Shown: positions 33,756 through 41,888, numbered from the stretch's first letter. The stretch: 45,557 nucleotides of DNA from Chthonomonadales bacterium (GCA_012517255.1 JAAYVH010000183.1:1-45557); one strand, 5' to 3'. Notes: a model not told the origin generated them from the letters alone. Numbers and translations: made by a program.

Positions 33756-35700
33756 CGGCGTCTCCCTTCCGTGCGGCCTCGGGCCTTCTGCCCGCAGTGA
33801 ACAGTCCCTTCACTTCGCCGTAGAAGCCGTGAGCGGAGTAGCGGTTGCTGTCGGCTTCGTCGGCATAGCCGCACAGCCACGGGGAGTCGGCGCGTCGCCG
33901 GGATGCGCCCATCCGCGAAACTCCCCACACCAGCGCCATGATCAGGCCCATGGCCCCGGCGATCACTGCGGGAACGAACGCAGCCTGCCCGCTTGCCGTC
34001 GCCACTCCCAGCGTCGCGGATGCCTGCACCCCCAACGCGCGACCCAGGATCGCCCCCAGACCATCGTGGCTCACCGCGAGGGCTCGCGTTACAAACGACA
34101 GACCTGCGGCCGGAGCGACGCCTACTCCTACGCAGAGCACAGCGAGGAACCATTGGGGCACGAGCATGCTCACGGGCGCTTCCAGGCTGCCCGCAAGGTC
34201 AGACGACGATCCTGTCGGCCTCTGCGCCCGACGCTCCCGCGCCCGCTGGGCAACCCATGCGCTCGTTCGAGACAGGAAGCTGACGCCGAAGAACTTCACG
34301 AACGAAGCCAGCGTGAGCGCGCTCGTCAGCACGGCGATAGCGCCGCACACGGCGAGGTAAGGCGCATGGGGGTTGCCCTGAATGGCCGCGGCATAGATGG
34401 TCCACTTGCTGACGAAGCCGCTGAACAGCGGCACGCCGGCAATCGAGCACGATGCCACGAGAGCCGTCAGCGCCGTCAGGGGCATGTAGGTCCACATCCC
34501 GCCCAGACGATTGAGGTCCTGCGTGCCTGTCGCGGTCAGCATGGAACCGGCATTGAGAAAGAGCAGCGCCTTGAAGACCCCGTGGTTGAGAACATGGAGC
34601 GTGGCTCCCAGAAACGCGAGGGTGGCCGCCTCCCGCGCTCCCGGCCCGTCGGACGCGAGGAGCGCCATGCACGCTCCTGCCCCCAGCAGAATGTAGCCCA
34701 CCTGCCCGATGCTGTGAAACGCGAGCAGTCGCTTCGATTGCTCCTGCCGCAGAGCCTGATAGGTGCCCGTCAACAGAGTGACCGTGCCGATGAGCGCCAC
34801 GATTGCACCCCATGTCGCCATGGGATAGTCGGGCAACGCGCCTTCGGGAACGAGCCAGACGAAGTATCGGAGCAGGCCGTAGACCCCGGTCTTAATCATC
34901 ACGCCGGACAGCATGGCGCTCACGGGCGACGGCGCCGCGGGATGCGCATCGGGCAGCCAGACATGCCCGAAGGGCCACATTCCCATTTTGATGCCGAAAC
35001 CGACGAGGAACAGCCCGAATGCGGTGGCGGCCAGGGCGGGCTTCTGCGCCAGAACCAGCGGAAGATTCGCGCTGACTGTGGCGAAGTCGTACTTCAGCCC
35101 GGGCGCATCCCCGACACGCGATCCGGCCACCGCCAGCATTTCCGCACCGATCATCGTCGCGACGCAAGCGATCTGCATCATGACCAGATAGCGCATCCCG
35201 GCGCGCGCGCTGGCCTTGCTCCGGTACTCGTAGCGGATCAGCAGGTAGCCCGGAATCGTCATGAGCTGCCAGAAGATGAAGAAGAACCACATCATGTCGG
35301 TGGTGCTGACGAGGCCGTACATCGCCGCAAGGAACAGCAGCACGAAGGGGTAGTAATGGGCCACGCCGTAGTCGGCATAGTGATGCATGTAACGCACCGA
35401 GTGCATGGCTGCGGGAACCGAGATCAGCGCCGTCAGGGCGACGAAGATGGCCGACAGACCGTCCACGTGGAGGCGCAAGTCGAACCCGAGGCGCGGCATG
35501 GCCCAGAAGGCTTTCGGATGTTCGGAAGGCCCTTCGATGAGGACCATCGCCACGGCGGAAAGCGCCAATCCGGCGCTGACCAGCGTGACAAGAAACGCTA
35601 TCCATCCTGCCGTGGTCTTGCATCGGGAGGCGAGCGGCGTTATCAGCGCGCCTGCTACCGCAACGGCGATCGCTGCCACTATGAGACGTTCGGCTGTCAT
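33742..35700 (-). CDS. hycC: Hydrogenase antiporter-like membrane subunit (HycC/EchA/NuoL-like)
   Basis: The 652-aa protein has about 14-16 helices of the proton-translocating antiporter family. GFGIKMGMWPFGHVWLPDAH with Lys238, MIKTGVYG with Lys270, NHGVFKALLF and SGFVSKWT carry the usual lysines. In helix 5 the sequence is FIFWQLMTIPGYLL with Gln145 where most family members have a glutamate needed for proton pumping. It is the only antiporter-type subunit here; no NuoK/HyfE or Mrp genes are present. The start overlaps the protease gene (ATGA). Confidence 0.93.
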   Translation of the reverse strand: MTAERLIVAAIAVAVAGALITPLASRCKTTAGWIAFLVTLVSAGLALSAVAMVLIEGPSEHPKAFWAMPRLGFDLRLHVDGLSAIFVALTALISVPAAMHSVRYMHHYADYGVAHYYPFVLLFLAAMYGLVSTTDMMWFFFIFWQLMTIPGYLLIRYEYRSKASARAGMRYLVMMQIACVATMIGAEMLAVAGSRVGDAPGLKYDFATVSANLPLVLAQKPALAATAFGLFLVGFGIKMGMWPFGHVWLPDAHPAAPSPVSAMLSGVMIKTGVYGLLRYFVWLVPEGALPDYPMATWGAIVALIGTVTLLTGTYQALRQEQSKRLLAFHSIGQVGYILLGAGACMALLASDGPGAREAATLAFLGATLHVLNHGVFKALLFLNAGSMLTATGTQDLNRLGGMWTYMPLTALTALVASCSIAGVPLFSGFVSKWTIYAAAIQGNPHAPYLAVCGAIAVLTSALTLASFVKFFGVSFLSRTSAWVAQRARERRAQRPTGSSSDLAGSLEAPVSMLVPQWFLAVLCVGVGVAPAAGLSFVTRALAVSHDGLGAILGRALGVQASATLGVATASGQAAFVPAVIAGAMGLIMALVWGVSRMGASRRRADSPWLCGYADEADSNRYSAHGFYGEVKGLFTAGRRPEAARKGDADGPT

Positions 35701-36185
35701 GCGTCCGCCTCGCGCGCGGCATCGGCCAGCACACAGGCCAACGAGTCCACCGATGCGGCAACCTCACGCGTGAGCGCCGCGCCCGGAGCCATGGAGCCCG
35801 GCTGTATGCCAAGCAGCCATGTCTTCACGCCCGCATCGGCAAGGCGCTTCGCGAGCAGCCCGAGGCTGAGCTTGTGCGTAGAGACCTGAGGATAGCGCGC
35901 CACGATCTGGTCGCCCGCCATGAGGATGACCGTCCCCGGGGCCTGCCCGCACTCGACGGCATCGGCGAAGACAACCGTGTCATGCGCACAGGATGCAGCG
36001 AGGTGCCGCTCCGGCGATATGCCTGCGACGATGACCGACAGCATCGAGGATCTCGATGCGACGCGCTGCGCGACGATCTCGGCGAGTCGCACGCCGCAGC
36101 CGTCATCGCCGAACATGGGGTTCCCGAGTCCCATGAGCAACGTCCTGCCGCGGCAGCAGTCGCGTATCGCGCTAGATGTCTTCAC
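35697..36185 (-). CDS. hycI: Hydrogenase maturation protease (HycI/HyaD family)
   Basis: The 162-aa endopeptidase removes the C-terminal tail of the large subunit after nickel insertion. Nickel-sensing residues are expected in GLGNPMFGDDGCGVRLAE (first Asp), FADAVECG and the histidine of STHKLSL, all visible. The start is a GTG at 36185, overlapping the end of the gamma-subunit gene by 14 bp. Its place between the diaphorase genes and the hydrogenase genes supports one transcriptional unit; the large subunit has the 37-residue tail it would cut. Confidence 0.92.
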   Translation of the reverse strand: MKTSSAIRDCCRGRTLLMGLGNPMFGDDGCGVRLAEIVAQRVASRSSMLSVIVAGISPERHLAASCAHDTVVFADAVECGQAPGTVILMAGDQIVARYPQVSTHKLSLGLLAKRLADAGVKTWLLGIQPGSMAPGAALTREVAASVDSLACVLADAAREADA

Positions 36186-37017
36186 CGAGCTTCCTGATCT
36201 GTTCGTAGGTGAACACCGGCCCGTCCACGCATACGTAGGCGACGCCGATGCAGCAATGGCCGCACTTGCCCACCCCGCACTTCATGTAGCGCTCAAGCGT
36301 CGAGACAATCCTCCCCTCAGGCAACCCCATGGCCAGCAGGTCCTTGATGACGAAGCGGAACATGATCGGCGGCCCGCACACGAACGCGACCGTATTGCCA
36401 ACAGGCACCGTAACGCCCGGCAGTTTGAACAAGCTGCCAACCACGCCCACCGGTCCGTCCCACGTTTCGTCCGCACGGTCCACGGTGCGGTAGCACTCCA
36501 CGCCCTCGGCCGCAGCCCAGGCATCCATGGCAGTGCGGTACATGAGCTCTCGCGGCGTCCGCGCGCCGTAGAAGACCTGAATGCGCCCGTACCTCTGCCG
36601 ATGGTGCATGGCGTACACTATGCACGAGCGCAGCGGGATGATCCCGATGCCTCCCGCGACGAACACGAGGTCCATGCCCTCATAGGCGTCCATCGGGAAG
36701 CCGTTTCCGTAGGGTCCGCGCACGCCGAATCCATCGCCGGGCTTCAGGGCGTGCAAGGCGTCTGTGACGCTGCCGACCTTGCGGACGGTGAAGAACCGCT
36801 CGCGCTCGGTTGGGCTAGGAGGCAGCGAGGCCGGGAACTCGCCTGCTCCGATGACAGACACCTGCGCGAACTGACCCGGGAGGAAGCCTGCGAAACGCTC
36901 ATCGTCGGCAGGGTCCTCGAAGTGCCAGTAGAAGCTCCGCACGTCGGCAATCTCGTCCTCGACACGATCGAGGATTGCGGGCCGCGGCAGATAGACGTTG
37001 GCATCGAGTCCGGTCAT
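36172..37017 (-). CDS. hydG: Sulfhydrogenase gamma-type FAD/NAD(P)-binding subunit
   Basis: The 281-aa protein is an oxidoreductase of the ferredoxin-NADP-reductase type, like the gamma subunit of sulfhydrogenases and group 3b hydrogenases (not the radical-SAM HydG of [FeFe] enzymes). An FAD domain (FLPGQFAQVS) and an NAD(P) domain (VFVAGGIGIIPLRS, FVCGPPIMF) are followed by a 2Fe-2S cluster with Cys247, Cys252, Cys255 and Cys263 (CGVGKCGHC). It would move electrons between NAD(P)H and the Fe-S chain. Its ATG overlaps the beta-subunit stop (ATGA). Confidence 0.92.
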   Translation of the reverse strand: MTGLDANVYLPRPAILDRVEDEIADVRSFYWHFEDPADDERFAGFLPGQFAQVSVIGAGEFPASLPPSPTERERFFTVRKVGSVTDALHALKPGDGFGVRGPYGNGFPMDAYEGMDLVFVAGGIGIIPLRSCIVYAMHHRQRYGRIQVFYGARTPRELMYRTAMDAWAAAEGVECYRTVDRADETWDGPVGVVGSLFKLPGVTVPVGNTVAFVCGPPIMFRFVIKDLLAMGLPEGRIVSTLERYMKCGVGKCGHCCIGVAYVCVDGPVFTYEQIRKLGEDI

Positions 37018-38126
37018 CGGTCGGCCCTCACAGGACCCTGAGGCTTGGCGACCTGCGACTGGAATGCCTCGGCCAGCGAGCGACGGATCATCTCGACGAC
37101 CGACGGCATGCCGATGTCGCCATGGCATACGGCCGCGCAACGTCCGCACCCGACGCACGCGACGCTTAGCTCACGCTGCACGAAGTAGTGCGAGAGCTTC
37201 CGGAAGAAGCGCCGGTTGCGCCGATCGTGGACGGCCCTGCGCGGGTTGAAGCCGCCGGCCATGCGGGTGAAACCGTTGAGCGCGCACGAGTCCCAGACGC
37301 GGACACGCTCGTAGGTGTCGGGGCCGATGGCGCGATCGGTGACGGTGAAGCAGGTGCACGCCGGACAGACGAACGTGCACCCGCCGCATTCGAGGCACCT
37401 GTTGCCTATCTCCTCCCAGGTCTTCTCAGGGATGGAATCCGTCGAGACGGCTCGCACCGCCGCCGTGAACCAGCTCGTGTTGGCACGGAAGCTCCTGCGC
37501 GCCTGGGCCAGCACGTCACGACGTCGCGCAACGTCCGACTCATGGGCACGAGCGAAGATCGGCTCGGAGAACAGCTCTTCGCCCTGCGGCGTGCCCGCCA
37601 CGGCCATGAACGAGTCGCCGAGGTCCACAAGCTGCAGATCGAAGCCGTCTCGGGCGGCAGGCCCCGTGTCGGCGCAGACGCAGAAGCAGTCGGGACCGAT
37701 GTCCTGTTCCGGGTCCGTGCAGGCCATGTTCACCAGGAACATCCCCCGACGCAGACTTTCGTAGTATACGTCGCGATACTCGCGGCCAAGGTAGAACCGA
37801 TCCAGATGCTTGATGCCCGCAAGGTCGCACGATCGTATGCCGAAGACCGCCAGCCGCTGAGTCTCGGCCTGAGCCTCGGCCTCAAAGCGTCCGTTCACGT
37901 TGCGGAGCACCATGAGCCGCTCGATGTGAGGCAGCACGTAGCGCTTGGGCGGATAGTAGGGGTTCGGGACATGAAGCGCAACCGCCGACCGATTGTCGTC
38001 GGTCACGAGGTCGAACCAGGTGTCACGGCCACGCCCCATGAACGGCGCGACGACGTCGTAGCCTCGGGCGCGCAACAGGTCCACGATGCGCAGGACATCA
38101 TCTCGGGCGACGAGGCGGGCTCTCAT
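37014..38126 (-). CDS. hydB: Sulfhydrogenase beta-type 4Fe-4S subunit
   Basis: The 370-aa protein matches the beta subunit of group 3b hydrogenases and AsrA of sulfite reductase. Two ferredoxin-type clusters sit at Cys244/247/250/254 and Cys324/327/330/334. Extra cysteines occur at Cys100, Cys136, Cys147/149/151 (CFCVC) and in CPACTCF. It is expected to link the flavoprotein gamma subunit with the rest of the complex. In this operon it may stand in for HycB, the usual link between a molybdoenzyme and a group 4 hydrogenase. The ATG overlaps the molybdoprotein stop (ATGA). Confidence 0.92.
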   Translation of the reverse strand: MRARLVARDDVLRIVDLLRARGYDVVAPFMGRGRDTWFDLVTDDNRSAVALHVPNPYYPPKRYVLPHIERLMVLRNVNGRFEAEAQAETQRLAVFGIRSCDLAGIKHLDRFYLGREYRDVYYESLRRGMFLVNMACTDPEQDIGPDCFCVCADTGPAARDGFDLQLVDLGDSFMAVAGTPQGEELFSEPIFARAHESDVARRRDVLAQARRSFRANTSWFTAAVRAVSTDSIPEKTWEEIGNRCLECGGCTFVCPACTCFTVTDRAIGPDTYERVRVWDSCALNGFTRMAGGFNPRRAVHDRRNRRFFRKLSHYFVQRELSVACVGCGRCAAVCHGDIGMPSVVEMIRRSLAEAFQSQVAKPQGPVRADR

Positions 38127-40198
38127 GGTGCGAGCCTCTCGATACGGACTGCCACGTAGGGACCGCCGTTACGCACGTGGCCGCGTATCTTCTCCTGCAC
38201 CGCCCGAACGAAGAACGGGACGAAAACGGCCCCGCTGCGCACCTCAGGCGTGACGCGTGCCGCCACCTCGACGCACCCGACACCCGAGCACAGCCTGATG
38301 GTCTCCCCGTCGCGCACGCCTAGATCGGCTGCATCGCTCGTGTTGACCTCGACAAACCCTTGCGGGTAGTCAAGCAGCAGAATGCGGTACTCACGCTTCA
38401 GGGTCTCGCTGTGCTGGATGAGCACGTTCTGGTGCCAGTAGTAGCTCGAGTTGCCAAAGACAAGCGTCAGGGGGTAGGCGGGATCTCGCATCGATTGAGA
38501 TGGCGGCGGGAAGGGCTTCATGGCGAATCGCCTGTTGCGGTTGGCAGTCACGCCGGTACCGTCATCGTTCTCGACGAAGAGGGTCTGCGTGCCCAGCGGC
38601 CGGTCGTGGGTGCAGGGCCACTGCCTGCCATACTCGCGAGTCAGGTTTTCGTGCGATGCGGCGGCGTATTCGGGCACAGCACGCCCGATCTCTGCCATCA
38701 CATCCGCCGAGCCTGCATAGTTCCAGTCGGCTCCCAGGGCGCGGGCAACGCGCACGATCTGATGCCATGCCGGTTCGGTGTCGCCCGGACCGTCGGTCAC
38801 CTTGCGTGCGAGCTGGATTCGTCGGTCGGCGCTCGTGAAGGACACCTGCTCCTCGCCGAACGCCGTGGTGGGCAGCACCACATCGGCATAGGCGGCAGTC
38901 TCGGTCATGAAGAGGTGCTGGGCGACCACGAAATCGCATTGTCGGAGCGTCGCTTCCGCATCGCCTTCGAACGCCGTCCGCGCCGGGTCGTAGCGGCACA
39001 GCCAGATGGCGTGGACGTCATGCCCGTCACGATGCAGCACCTGCCGGGCCTTGAGGCCTCGACGGTCAGGCAGACGGACGTCCCACAGGCGCTCGCATCG
39101 CTCTCGGGCTTCCGGATCCTCGACAGGGCCGTATCCGGGCAGGCGATCGGGCAGCATCCCCATGTCGCACACGCCCTGGAGATTGTTGTGCTCCGTTAGC
39201 GCGTAGATGCCGGCTCCCGGTCGGCCAATGTGGCCGGCCATGAGCGCGAGGTTGACGGCCGCGCGGATGGTCTCGGCGCTCCGCGCCTCGATGCCCGTCG
39301 AGTAGAGCAACGCCGCGGCGCCGGCCTCTCCGAACGCGACGGCGGCCCGCTCGATGAGGTCGGCCTCGACGCCGCACTCCTCCGCAGATCTCGCCACGTC
39401 GTAGAGCAGCGCGGATCGAGCCAGCTCCTCGAAGCCCGAGCATCGGTCGCGCACAAAAGGCCGCCGCACAAGCCCACGGTCAAGTAGAACCTTGGCCATG
39501 GCGCCGTAGAGCGTCGTCTCGGTGCCGGGCCGGATATGCAGGAAGATGTCGGCGCTCTCCGCCAGTCGGTGGCGGCGCGCGTCAATCACAATCAGTTTCG
39601 CGCCGTTGAGCTTGGACCGGAGGACAACACCGCCTACGGTGGGGATCTGTCGGCCGAGATCAATGCCGTCCACCACGATGACATCGCTGACCGCCAGATC
39701 GCCGATGGAGCCCGTGGTGGCCGGCGCGCCGAGCATGTCGAGCAGAACGTTGATCGAGTTGTTGCAGTAGACGCCCGTGCCATGATCCACGTTGTTTGTG
39801 CCGATGACAGCTCGGGCGAGCTTCTGAAGGAGATAGCTCTCCTCGTTGCCGCATCGAGGCGAGTTGAGAAACGCCAGCGAGTCGGGACCATACCGGTCCC
39901 GAACGGCGCGCAGGCGCTCGGCGATGAATGCCACCGCCTCGTCCCATGAGACGGGGCTGAAGTCTTCGGTGCGCGCGGGCGGATCTCCCGGCTTCCGATC
40001 CCGCCGAATCATGGGCCGATCGAGCCGATCGGGTGATCCGGCCACTTCGTGCACATGCCAGCCGCGCAGGCAGATTCGGCCTCGATTGGTCGGGTGGGAC
40101 ACGCTGGGATACGCTCCGACCACACGCCCGCGCGACGTCTCAAGGTACAGTCCGCACCCTGCGCCGCAGAACGCGCATGTGGTCAGACGATGGCCCAT
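38123..40198 (-). CDS. FdhF-like molybdopterin oxidoreductase with altered active site
   Basis: The 691-aa protein follows the plan of formate dehydrogenase H: a 4Fe-4S cluster (Cys8, Cys11, Cys15, Cys43) and three molybdopterin domains. Strong landmarks are LLQKLARAVIGTNNVD and HNNLQGVCDMGMLPD. Aligned from memory without gaps to E. coli FdhF, the Sec/Cys position is Tyr144, the next histidine is Cys145, the catalytic arginine is Thr335 and the electron-transfer lysine is Arg45. Formate oxidation is therefore doubtful; Cys145 might still bind molybdenum, or the protein may be a NuoG-like scaffold. There is no signal peptide. It is the second gene of the operon, 21 bp after the cyclic-nucleotide-binding gene. 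Confidence 0.88.
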   Translation of the reverse strand: MGHRLTTCAFCGAGCGLYLETSRGRVVGAYPSVSHPTNRGRICLRGWHVHEVAGSPDRLDRPMIRRDRKPGDPPARTEDFSPVSWDEAVAFIAERLRAVRDRYGPDSLAFLNSPRCGNEESYLLQKLARAVIGTNNVDHGTGVYCNNSINVLLDMLGAPATTGSIGDLAVSDVIVVDGIDLGRQIPTVGGVVLRSKLNGAKLIVIDARRHRLAESADIFLHIRPGTETTLYGAMAKVLLDRGLVRRPFVRDRCSGFEELARSALLYDVARSAEECGVEADLIERAAVAFGEAGAAALLYSTGIEARSAETIRAAVNLALMAGHIGRPGAGIYALTEHNNLQGVCDMGMLPDRLPGYGPVEDPEARERCERLWDVRLPDRRGLKARQVLHRDGHDVHAIWLCRYDPARTAFEGDAEATLRQCDFVVAQHLFMTETAAYADVVLPTTAFGEEQVSFTSADRRIQLARKVTDGPGDTEPAWHQIVRVARALGADWNYAGSADVMAEIGRAVPEYAAASHENLTREYGRQWPCTHDRPLGTQTLFVENDDGTGVTANRNRRFAMKPFPPPSQSMRDPAYPLTLVFGNSSYYWHQNVLIQHSETLKREYRILLLDYPQGFVEVNTSDAADLGVRDGETIRLCSGVGCVEVAARVTPEVRSGAVFVPFFVRAVQEKIRGHVRNGGPYVAVRIERLAP

Positions 40199-40219
40199 TG
40201 CGGCCTCAGCCTCCGGAGA

Positions 40220-40705
40220 TCACCACGTTCGAGCCTGACGTTCGAGGAGCTGCCGTCGCACGGCATAGAGCCGCTGATCCAGGAGCATGGCGAAGCGCTT
40301 GAGCAACTCATAGCCGAGTTCGGGGTTCGTCTCGCACTTGGCGCGGAGGCTCGGGCCATCCAGCGTAATCAGGCGCGAGTCCGTCGTTGCCCTCGCATCG
40401 AGCCGCCAGCGATGGGGCGGCACCAGTACCGACCACCCGAAGACGTCGCCTCCCGCGAGACTCTGTACGGCCACCGCCCCATAGTGCAGGCTGAAGGCCT
40501 CCAGGACCACCGAGCCTTCGATGATGAGGTAGAAGCGATCGGCCTCGTCGCCCTCGCGAAAGATGGTCTGGCCCGCGTGCACCTCTACCTCCGACGCCGT
40601 ATCGGCGATCGCCTCAAGATGCGGGCGCGGAAAGTCCGTGAACAGCGGGTGCCGAGTCAAGAGATCGTTGAGCGATGAAGCGGGAGAAGGTTTGGTCTTC
40701 GTCAT
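40220..40705 (-). CDS. Cyclic-nucleotide-binding domain protein without DNA-binding domain
   Basis: The 161-aa protein is a single Crp-like sensor domain (REGDEADRFYLIIEGSVVL, then GGDVFGWSVLVPPHRWRLDA) with a C-terminal helix and no helix-turn-helix. Proteins of this kind with FGWS and PPHR motifs are often encoded beside beta and gamma subunits of hydrogenases. It may sense a nucleotide and control the complex by contact; that is inference. AGGAGG lies 6 nt before its ATG and a promoter is seen 46 bp further upstream. It opens the operon. Confidence 0.85.
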   Translation of the reverse strand: MTKTKPSPASSLNDLLTRHPLFTDFPRPHLEAIADTASEVEVHAGQTIFREGDEADRFYLIIEGSVVLEAFSLHYGAVAVQSLAGGDVFGWSVLVPPHRWRLDARATTDSRLITLDGPSLRAKCETNPELGYELLKRFAMLLDQRLYAVRRQLLERQARTW

Positions 40706-40750
40706 CGCAGCCCTCCTTGCTGCGCCAGTCGTCGGCGGCGCTGCCAGAGT

Positions 40751-40779
40751 ATCCTATCACGGCTCAGCCAAAAAAGCAA
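40751..40779 (-). promoter_or_regulatory. Promoter of the hydrogenase operon
   Basis: On the minus strand TTGCTT (40779-40774), a 17-bp spacer and TAGGAT (40756-40751) form a sigma-70-like promoter. Transcription would start near 40744, leaving a leader of about 40 nt. The -10 equals that of the epimerase promoter (18995-19023). It is back to back with a plus-strand promoter. Confidence 0.55.
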
Positions 40780-40795
40780 GGTTTCTGTCGATACT

Positions 40796-40824
40796 TTGTG
40801 AAATCACGCGCAGAGTATTATGAT
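40796..40824 (+). promoter_or_regulatory. Divergent promoter with GTGA/TCAC inverted repeat
   Basis: TTGTGA (40796-40801), 17 bp and TATGAT (40819-40824) suggest a plus-strand promoter for the 40958-41851 gene. The inverted repeat GTGA-AA-TCAC (40798-40807) overlaps its -35 box and lies near -58 of the hydrogenase promoter, where an activator could sit. The region is the most AT-rich in the window. Confidence 0.5.
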
Positions 40825-40957
40825 AGTGCCGGCGCCGAAACACGCTCATCAGGCCCGCAGACTCCATGTCCCGTGAATGCCGTCACAGATTGAGCAGCAG
40901 AGGCACACAGGATTCGGCGCCGTGAAACCTCCGGTTCGCGAAGGCGGTACTCAGGAT

Positions 40958-41851
40958 ATGCGACTCGAACAAGCCACGGCCCCGGATGCGAACGCCCTCT
41001 CCGCCGACGATGAGCGTCTCGCCGGCGACGCGCTGGCCGCCCTGACGCGCCTTTCGAGGAACTCCTACTGGAAGGCCAGATTCGGGGCGAGCATAGCGTT
41101 CTTTCCCGGCGTTCTGGCGGGGATCGGCCTGTGGGCCATTGCGTTTGCCGCCCTTCGCCCGTTCACCAGCGACGATCTGGCTGGTCTCGTGGGCATGATC
41201 GGCTACCTTGGGGGCGTGTTCGGAGGCGGCTACCTGGGGCTCCGCGCCTACGGACGCCGCCGCCGCAGGGAGATCGCGAGCGCGTCGGCTCACGCCGATA
41301 TCCGCTCGATTCGCCCTCTGGCGGATATGGTGCGCGGCAACGTATGGGCGGGGGCGCTGTGGCTGCTGCCGACGCTGCACGCCTGCGTGGCCGCCATGCA
41401 GCGCATTCTGGATGCCGTAACGCCCGCCGATCGGGACAAGCTGCGGGACGACGGCGATCTGGCCGGGCTGCGGTCAATCCTGACCAGTTGCGCCAACCAT
41501 TACGGATGGTTACAGGCGAGCATCTTCCCCCCGGCGTTCGTGCGCACGGCCCTGCGCTCCCTGGCAGTGCTGCAGGATCGTCAGGGCGAGCGACTGGCGG
41601 AGCGTCTCACACGCACTATCGGCGTGGGTCGAAAGGCCGCCGAAGTGCGGCGCATCGCCGAGGAGGAACTTCCGGCGCTGCGAGAGGCCGCCGAGCGTGC
41701 CAAGGAGCGTACGGAGCTCCTGCGCCCGGCGGAGAATCCCCATCGTGCCGAGGACACGCTTCTCCGGCCAGCCGAGGCGAGCCCGAGCGGGGACGTGGAA
41801 CTGCTGGTTCGACCGGCGGGCGGCGAGGACGAACAGTCGTCTGTGGGCTGA
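40958..41851 (+). CDS. Hypothetical membrane protein with two TM helices and coiled tail
   Basis: The roughly 297-aa protein is not recognised. After a polar N-terminus it has two close membrane helices (IAFFPGVLAGIGLWAIAFAA and LVGMIGYLGGVFGGGYLGL). A basic stretch YGRRRRRE follows, then a helical domain of about 150 residues rich in Ala, Arg and Leu. The C-terminal tail carries repeated LLRPAE-like motifs (ELLRPAENP, TLLRPAEAS, LLVRPAGG). The start is unclear: ATG 40877, GTG 40922 and ATG 40958 are all possible and none has a strong ribosome-binding site. It is divergent from the hydrogenase operon; a functional link is not shown. Confidence 0.65.
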   Translation: MRLEQATAPDANALSADDERLAGDALAALTRLSRNSYWKARFGASIAFFPGVLAGIGLWAIAFAALRPFTSDDLAGLVGMIGYLGGVFGGGYLGLRAYGRRRRREIASASAHADIRSIRPLADMVRGNVWAGALWLLPTLHACVAAMQRILDAVTPADRDKLRDDGDLAGLRSILTSCANHYGWLQASIFPPAFVRTALRSLAVLQDRQGERLAERLTRTIGVGRKAAEVRRIAEEELPALREAAERAKERTELLRPAENPHRAEDTLLRPAEASPSGDVELLVRPAGGEDEQSSVG

Positions 41852-41860
41852 GGGAAAGCT

Positions 41861-41888
41861 GCGCCCCTGCGTGCGAAGGCAGGGGCGC
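41861..41888. terminator. Bidirectional terminator-like hairpin
   Basis: GCGCCCCTGC and GCAGGGGCGC pair over 10 bp around an 8-nt loop between two convergent genes (stops at 41851 and 41923). No T-run follows on either strand, so it is either a U-less terminator or a relative of the dispersed GTAGGGGC-type hairpins. Confidence 0.5.

Noticed and set aside
32406-33800. Open frame of 464 codons on the plus strand opposite the hydrogenase large subunit
   Set aside because: Antisense shadow; the minus-strand protein has all [NiFe] motifs and the plus-strand product matches nothing.
33703-35889. Long open frame of 728 codons on the plus strand
   Set aside because: It is antisense to the hycC-like gene; its product is rich in His, Arg and Gly, has no recognisable domain, and arises from the GC-rich third positions of the real gene.
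29869-40705. Ordinary formate hydrogenlyase operon
   Set aside because: HycB is absent, diaphorase subunits are present and the molybdoprotein lacks the formate-specific residues, so the standard name would mislead.
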